Of a stretch of DNA of 9,609 nt, positions 6,177 to 9,609 are shown piece after piece; the stretch's first letter is position 1, and each line of letters starts with the position of its first letter. Location of the stretch: the NCBI GenBank assembly GCA_002352635.1, contig DEIT01000165.1, positions 4,126-13,734 on the forward strand. The letters are read 5' to 3'. Position numbers and translations under genes: made by a program. The notes beneath the pieces are model-generated. The model was given only the letters and a program-made list of their open reading frames with translations, did no database searches and had not been told where the DNA came from. Source of the stretch: Hyphomicrobiaceae bacterium UBA2767 (GTDB lineage: Bacteria > Pseudomonadota > Alphaproteobacteria > Rhizobiales > Methyloligellaceae).

Positions 6177-6575
6177 CTAACGCCTTCTGAGTGTGACGCT
6201 GCCGGTGCCCCTAGAGCTGCTCACGCGCGCGGTCTGGCTGTTGCCACGCATGGTTATGTCAACCTTGCCGGCCACGGTGGATTGCTCACTGAACAGGGTA
6301 CCGCGGTAGCTGTTTGCGCCGCGTTTTGAAATGCGGCCATACATCAAGAAAGTGCCTCCGGCGGCCGCGCATTTGGCATTGAACACGATCGTCTTACCGG
6401 CACTGTCACCCTTTTCATAACGGACCCTGCAACTGACCGGTTCCACCTGACCCTCTGTCAGACGCACTGTGCCGCGTCCGCTCCACGAGCCGAGGATTGA
6501 GGCGGCAGAGGCCGCGCTGGTGGCTGTAAGCAGCCCGAGCGCCAGGGCCAGTGCAGCAATAGAAATCATACGCAT
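6177..6575 (-). CDS. Small secreted protein of unknown function
   Basis: 132 aa. The start at 6575 is preceded by GGAGAG (6582-6587) at 6-nt spacing, and the protein opens directly with a signal peptide: MRMISIAALALALGLLTATS followed by AASA, with probable cleavage after A24. The 33 extra codons up to 6674 would bury the signal peptide and are rejected. The mature part of about 108 aa begins ASILGSWSGRGTV and has only two cysteines, C49 and C69, which could form a disulphide in the periplasm. It is rich in Gly/Ser/Thr with alternating hydrophobic residues, as in a small beta-barrel or beta-sandwich, and ends in RRR. I recall similar GSWxGxG secreted hypotheticals in rhizobia but no named function. 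It is monocistronic: 316 bp from glk and 494 bp from the next gene. Confidence 0.75.
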   Translation of the reverse strand: MRMISIAALALALGLLTATSAASAASILGSWSGRGTVRLTEGQVEPVSCRVRYEKGDSAGKTIVFNAKCAAAGGTFLMYGRISKRGANSYRGTLFSEQSTVAGKVDITMRGNSQTARVSSSRGTGSVTLRRR

Positions 6576-6891
6576 TGACAACTCTCCATATTTGCCCGGA
6601 TGGTTCGTAGTTCTATAGGCCGGCTGATTCAAACTAACCTGAGATTTCCCAGATAACCTCAAAATGCATGGCAATCGCAGTCGGTTATCACGGTCATTGA
6701 TGTAGTTTCACCGCGTTGAACTCAGAAAGTCCGATTTTGGTGATTAGAGCGGGTTGGCAGGGCGAATGTCCCTTCCTGGCTGGGTGCGGAATATATGAGC
6801 CGCCGCCGGCGATCAGCCACGTCCGCTTTTGACCCTTAGCGGACATCGCAATTGCTTTGTGTCCGGAAGTACGCACATGTTCCCATTGCAG
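6576..6891. other. 316-bp intergenic region between glk and the secreted-protein gene
   Basis: Holds the MSAKGQKRT-type palindromic repeat near the glk end and presumably the promoter of the secreted-protein gene near the other end. A -10-like TATAGA (minus strand, 6612-6617) lies about 36 bp upstream of that gene's start, but I see no good -35 partner. A 60-codon open frame (6694-6876, minus strand) crosses the region; it is largely a translation of the repeat and has no convincing ribosome binding site. No clear intrinsic terminator follows glk, although the repeat's hairpin could weakly serve. Confidence 0.55.
6821..6846. repeat. Dispersed palindromic repeat of the rhizobial MSAKGQKRT type
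   Basis: GTCCGCT (6821-6827) and AGCGGAC (6838-6844) form a perfect 7-bp inverted repeat around a 10-nt centre. Read on the minus strand from the CAT at 6844-6846, the element translates as MSAKGQKRT. This peptide recurs at the start of many annotated hypothetical proteins in Bradyrhizobium, Mesorhizobium and relatives (recalled, not checked), which suggests a dispersed non-coding repeat rather than a gene. It lies 46 bp beyond the glk stop and might act as a 3' hairpin for the operon. Confidence 0.55.
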
Positions 6892-7836
6892 CTAGACGAT
6901 GGGCGTGCGCGCTAGTCCCAGAAGAGAGATCTCGGCGCGTGTGATCACGCCGGTGTAGGTCCGCCGCAACGGTTCCTTCATCTTGCCGGAAGCTTCGAAA
7001 CACGTCCGGAATTCGCGTGAAGATGCAAGGCCATGCCAACCCTGAATGACGCCGCCTGTCAAGAATACGCCGCCCCATGCTGAGATGGCCAATGTGAGAT
7101 CCTTTGCGACACGCCCAAGCCGCACAGTGAAGACACGAAGGGACTCATCCGCGGCAGCGTCTGATGACACCCTTGAAAAAACTCCATCCGCTGTGGTCGC
7201 TGACACCTGCGTTCCGAGGCGGTCGCATTGCTTGCGATACAGGCTCACAAGCCCGTGGCCGGACAATGCGTCCTCTATGGTGAACTCGGCAGAATCGCCG
7301 CCGGCCAGCAGCGCCAGCTCGGCCTCGTCTTGTGCCCCGAACGACATGTGACCTGCCTCACTCGGGCAGGTCATCCATTTTCCGTTGGCGGGGAGGATTG
7401 CAGCGCTTCCGAAACCGGTTCCAACGTTGAGCGCCAGCATTCTCTGTCGGTGTGAAGGAAGCTCACGGAAGTCTCCAATAGGCGTCACGTCTGAGTGCTC
7501 CAGGTGCGGCAGCGCGAGCGCCACAGCCTCAAGATCATTGCGCAGAGCAACTGGAACGTCGCCCGCTAATTGTGAGATCTCAGACGTGCTTATCTGCCAG
7601 GGTGCATTTGTAAGTTGCACTTCGCCATTGAGAATTGGTCCTGCAGCACAAACGGCCGCGGCGTTGCATCCCTCCAAACCATCGGTATCGGCCAGATACC
7701 TCTTGAACGCCTCGTCGAAATTTGAGAATTCTGCAACGTTATAGATGCGATGAGCGAACAGCTCGCCTTTGGGGTTCGATCTGGCAAATCTCGCGTTGGT
7801 GCCGCCAATATCCGCCAGCAGCCGCCAACCCTTCAC
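6892..7836 (-). CDS. glk: Glucokinase (Glk family)
   Basis: ATP + glucose to glucose-6-phosphate, in the cytoplasm. The 314-aa protein is of the E. coli Glk type. It has the N-terminal phosphate loop ADIGGTNARFA (8-18), LTNAPWQIS (75-83), catalytic Asp D101 in LRNDLEAVALALP, a second phosphate loop LNVGTGFGSA (136-145), and PSEAGHMSFGA (158-168) with sugar-binding E160 and H163, the counterpart of the E. coli EGGH motif. EDALSGHGLVSLY (188-200) and the adenosine motif FLTGGVIQG (258-266) follow. The start is GTG at 7836, overlapping the otsA stop as GTGA, with GGGAG 7 nt upstream inside otsA. Coupling to otsA suggests that it supplies glucose-6-phosphate for trehalose-6-phosphate synthesis, or re-uses glucose freed by the upstream hydrolase. 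Confidence 0.93.
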   Translation of the reverse strand: MKGWRLLADIGGTNARFARSNPKGELFAHRIYNVAEFSNFDEAFKRYLADTDGLEGCNAAAVCAAGPILNGEVQLTNAPWQISTSEISQLAGDVPVALRNDLEAVALALPHLEHSDVTPIGDFRELPSHRQRMLALNVGTGFGSAAILPANGKWMTCPSEAGHMSFGAQDEAELALLAGGDSAEFTIEDALSGHGLVSLYRKQCDRLGTQVSATTADGVFSRVSSDAAADESLRVFTVRLGRVAKDLTLAISAWGGVFLTGGVIQGWHGLASSREFRTCFEASGKMKEPLRRTYTGVITRAEISLLGLARTPIV

Positions 7837-9218
7837 GCGGCGGCTCCCAGGCGGGTCTCATCCAATGCGGTGAGAAAGCTTTCCTGCCAATGGCGGGCGT
7901 CATTCTGCTGCACGCGTTCAAGCAACGCCTGGTTGCGACTCTTGCGTTCCTTCAACGGCATGGTAATCGCCGATTGAAGCGCTTCCGCCACTTCATCGAT
8001 ATCGTACGGATTGACAATAAGAGCTTCTTCGAGTTCCTCAGCCGCTCCGGCAAACTTCGACAGAACAAGGACACCGGGATCCGCCTCGTCCTGCGCCGCA
8101 ACGAACTCCTTGGCAACCAGATTCATTCCGTCCCGCAACGGTGTCACGAGTCCGACCTCGCTCCCCCGGAAAAGCGCGGCAAGCGTGTGCCGCGGCACGT
8201 TGCGATGTATGTACCGAAGTGGCGTCCAGTCGAAGTCGCCAAATCTCCCGTTGATCGCGCCAGTCAGGGACTCCAGCTCTTCCCGAATGTCGGCATACGC
8301 CTCCACGTCCTCTCGCGTCGGAGGTGCAATCTGCATAAACGTCACTGATTTGTGGTTTTCCGGGTACAGCTCCAGAAGCCGTCCGAATGCCCGCAGCCGG
8401 TCCGGCAAACCTTTCGAGTAGTCAAGGCGGTCCACACCGATGATATGTGTCTTGGCGATTGTTCGTCGCTTCAGAAGATCGATCTGTTTATCCGCATCGG
8501 GCGCACGCGCCAGCGCGGCAAAGGCATCAACATCAATCCCAATTGGAAAACAGCCGACAGTGATCGTGCGTCCATATGCCTTGAGATGCCCGCCATTCGG
8601 CTCCTTGCCCTGCTGTTCAAGAACATATCGTTCAAAGTTGCCAAGGTCGGTGTGGGTCTGGAAACCGACAAGATCATAGGAAAACAGGGCCCGTACCAGC
8701 CAGTCATGTTTTGGCGCGGCGGTGAGAATGTCCGACGGTGGAAACGGAATATGAAGGAAGAAACCGATTTTCTGTTGTTGTCCGCGTTTTCTGAGTTCGG
8801 CGGCCAGGGGAATGAGATGATAGTCATGCACCCAGATAAAGTCGTCCGGCTTCAGCAGAGGGACAAGCGCGTCCGCGAATTTTGAGTTCACGCGCTGATA
8901 GCCTTTCAGATACCGGGTCGTAAATTCCGAAAGGTCGAGGCGGTAATGAAAGATCGGCCACAGCACACTGTTCGAGAAACCCAGATAATACTCATCATAA
9001 TCCTTCTGGGTCAGTGGCAGTGTTACGGTTTTCACGGCGCCCTCAGTGCGAATCTTTGGCGGGACACGCGTCCCTCTTTTGACGACCTCGCCGTTCCACC
9101 CGAACCAGATGCTGCCTTTCACGTTCAACGCATCGGCCAGTGCCACGGCAAGCCCCCCGCTCTGGCTGGCCTTGGACAGATCGGCCACCCGGTTGGAGAC
9201 GACGACCAACCGGCTCAT
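7833..9218 (-). CDS. otsA: Trehalose-6-phosphate synthase, OtsA type (GT20)
   Basis: UDP-glucose + glucose-6-phosphate to trehalose-6-phosphate. With the start at 9218 it has 461 aa and begins MSRLVVVSNRV, like E. coli OtsA. Substrate and catalytic motifs are intact: GGLAVAL (21-27), FGWNGE (39-44), WVHDYHL (129-135), FFLHIPFP (153-160), the phosphate-binding VDRLDYSKGLPDR (262-274, with R264 and K269), and TPLRDGMNLVAKEF (359-372, with D363 and E371) for UDP-glucose. The start overlaps the upstream hydrolase stop as ATGA; its ribosome binding site is weak (GGGA, 9 nt away), so coupling probably matters. In-frame ATGs at 9233 and 9302 lie inside the hydrolase gene and precede the conserved N-terminus. 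No otsB is in the window. A glucosylglycerol-phosphate synthase is a less likely alternative, as the match to OtsA runs end to end. Confidence 0.95.
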   Translation of the reverse strand: MSRLVVVSNRVADLSKASQSGGLAVALADALNVKGSIWFGWNGEVVKRGTRVPPKIRTEGAVKTVTLPLTQKDYDEYYLGFSNSVLWPIFHYRLDLSEFTTRYLKGYQRVNSKFADALVPLLKPDDFIWVHDYHLIPLAAELRKRGQQQKIGFFLHIPFPPSDILTAAPKHDWLVRALFSYDLVGFQTHTDLGNFERYVLEQQGKEPNGGHLKAYGRTITVGCFPIGIDVDAFAALARAPDADKQIDLLKRRTIAKTHIIGVDRLDYSKGLPDRLRAFGRLLELYPENHKSVTFMQIAPPTREDVEAYADIREELESLTGAINGRFGDFDWTPLRYIHRNVPRHTLAALFRGSEVGLVTPLRDGMNLVAKEFVAAQDEADPGVLVLSKFAGAAEELEEALIVNPYDIDEVAEALQSAITMPLKERKSRNQALLERVQQNDARHWQESFLTALDETRLGAAA

Positions 9219-9609
9219 ACGACCGCGTCCCATGGTCGTGACAGGCGCATCGCGCCATTGATGATGCCGACCATTGAATATGTCTGGGGAAAATTCCCCC
9301 ACAACTCTCCCGTCTCGGGGTTTGTATCCTCCGAAAGAAGTCCTAGGTGATTTCGGTTTTTGAGCATTTCTTCAAAAATATCACGAGCTTCCTCTGTTCG
9401 TCCAATCCGGGCCAGAGAGTCCACCCGCCAAAAGGTGCAGATGTTGAATGCCGTTTCGGGGAGACCGAAATCATCTTGCGCTTCATACCTCATCATATGC
9501 GGACCGCGCGCGAGGGTCTTCTCTAACTGTTCGACGGTTGAAACGAACCGTGGGTCCTTAGCCTCAATGAAGCCGACTTCGGACATCAACAACACGCTGG
9601 CATCCAAGT
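9215..9609 (-). CDS. Glycoside hydrolase family 15 (glucoamylase/trehalase-like), C-terminal part
   Basis: The last 130 residues of a GH15 enzyme; the 5' part lies beyond the right edge, and the frame is open at the edge. Visible family features are LDASVLLM at the top, FNICTFWRVDSLARIGRTEE (55-74 of the fragment), and NRNHLGLLSEDTNP followed by GNFPQTYSMVGIINGA. E93 in GLLSED is the probable catalytic base, by position in the family. Members hydrolyse alpha-glucosidic links in maltodextrin, glucan or, in some bacteria, trehalose; the fragment does not tell which. Whether it is secreted cannot be seen because the N-terminus is missing. It overlaps otsA by 4 bp (ATGA), which favours an intracellular role in trehalose or glucan turnover. 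Confidence 0.88.
   Translation of the reverse strand, partial: LDASVLLMSEVGFIEAKDPRFVSTVEQLEKTLARGPHMMRYEAQDDFGLPETAFNICTFWRVDSLARIGRTEEARDIFEEMLKNRNHLGLLSEDTNPETGELWGNFPQTYSMVGIINGAMRLSRPWDAVV

Noticed and set aside
5839..6180. Plus-strand 113-codon and minus-strand 78-codon (5832-6068) open frames in the intergenic region
   Set aside because: Neither has a convincing ribosome binding site or product; they cover the FNR-type box and palindromes, and composition does not look coding.
9215..9607. GH15 fragment as a complete gene with a TTG start at 9607
   Set aside because: The frame is still open at the window edge and the fragment matches only the C-terminal part of GH15 proteins, so it is cut by the window.

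Overview
The window looks like chromosomal DNA from an alphaproteobacterium, most likely in the Hyphomicrobiales (rhizobia and relatives). This is a judgement from the protein sequences, from a GH15-otsA-glk cluster of the kind I associate with that group, and from a short palindromic repeat reading MSAKGQKRT that I recall as widely dispersed in rhizobial genomes. All recognisable genes lie on the minus strand, so biological order runs from the right edge to the left.

Right part (9609 to 6892): a tightly coupled carbohydrate operon. The C-terminus of a family 15 glycoside hydrolase (cut by the window edge) overlaps otsA (trehalose-6-phosphate synthase) by an ATGA. otsA in turn overlaps glk (glucokinase) by a GTGA. 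The three could work as a loop: the hydrolase frees glucose, Glk makes glucose-6-phosphate, and OtsA joins that to UDP-glucose. No otsB is visible.

Middle (6891 to 5683): two intergenic stretches flank a single gene for a small secreted protein of unknown function (132 aa, signal peptide, two cysteines). The stretch 6576-6891 carries the palindromic repeat. The stretch 5683-6176 carries a perfect FNR/FixK-type site (TTGAT-CTCT-ATCAA, 5938-5951). A -10-like hexamer lies where a class II promoter reading left would need it. A second perfect palindrome sits about three helical turns upstream of the site.

Left part (5682 to 238): a glycerol/dihydroxyacetone operon. It has an unrecognised 62-aa gene with a good ribosome binding site, then glpF (aquaglyceroporin), dhaK, dhaL and dhaM. 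Most junctions overlap (glpF/dhaK ATGA, dhaL/dhaM TGATG). The exception is a 92-bp dhaK-dhaL gap that holds a perfect 10-bp-stem inverted repeat. DhaM is an 832-aa EIIA-HPr-complete EI fusion, so it could carry phosphate from PEP to the DhaL-bound nucleotide without separate PTS proteins. DhaK then phosphorylates dihydroxyacetone. No glycerol dehydrogenase or DhaR/DhaS-type regulator is in the window. The predicted FNR-type control would make this an oxygen-responsive glycerol/DHA operon.

At the left edge, the first 39 codons of another, unrecognised minus-strand gene run out of the window. I see no rRNA, tRNA, CRISPR array, intact insertion sequence or phage gene. The most distinctive points are the predicted FNR-controlled promoter, the self-contained DhaM, and the uncharacterised 62-aa leading gene. 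None of these amounts to a clearly new defence or mobile system.
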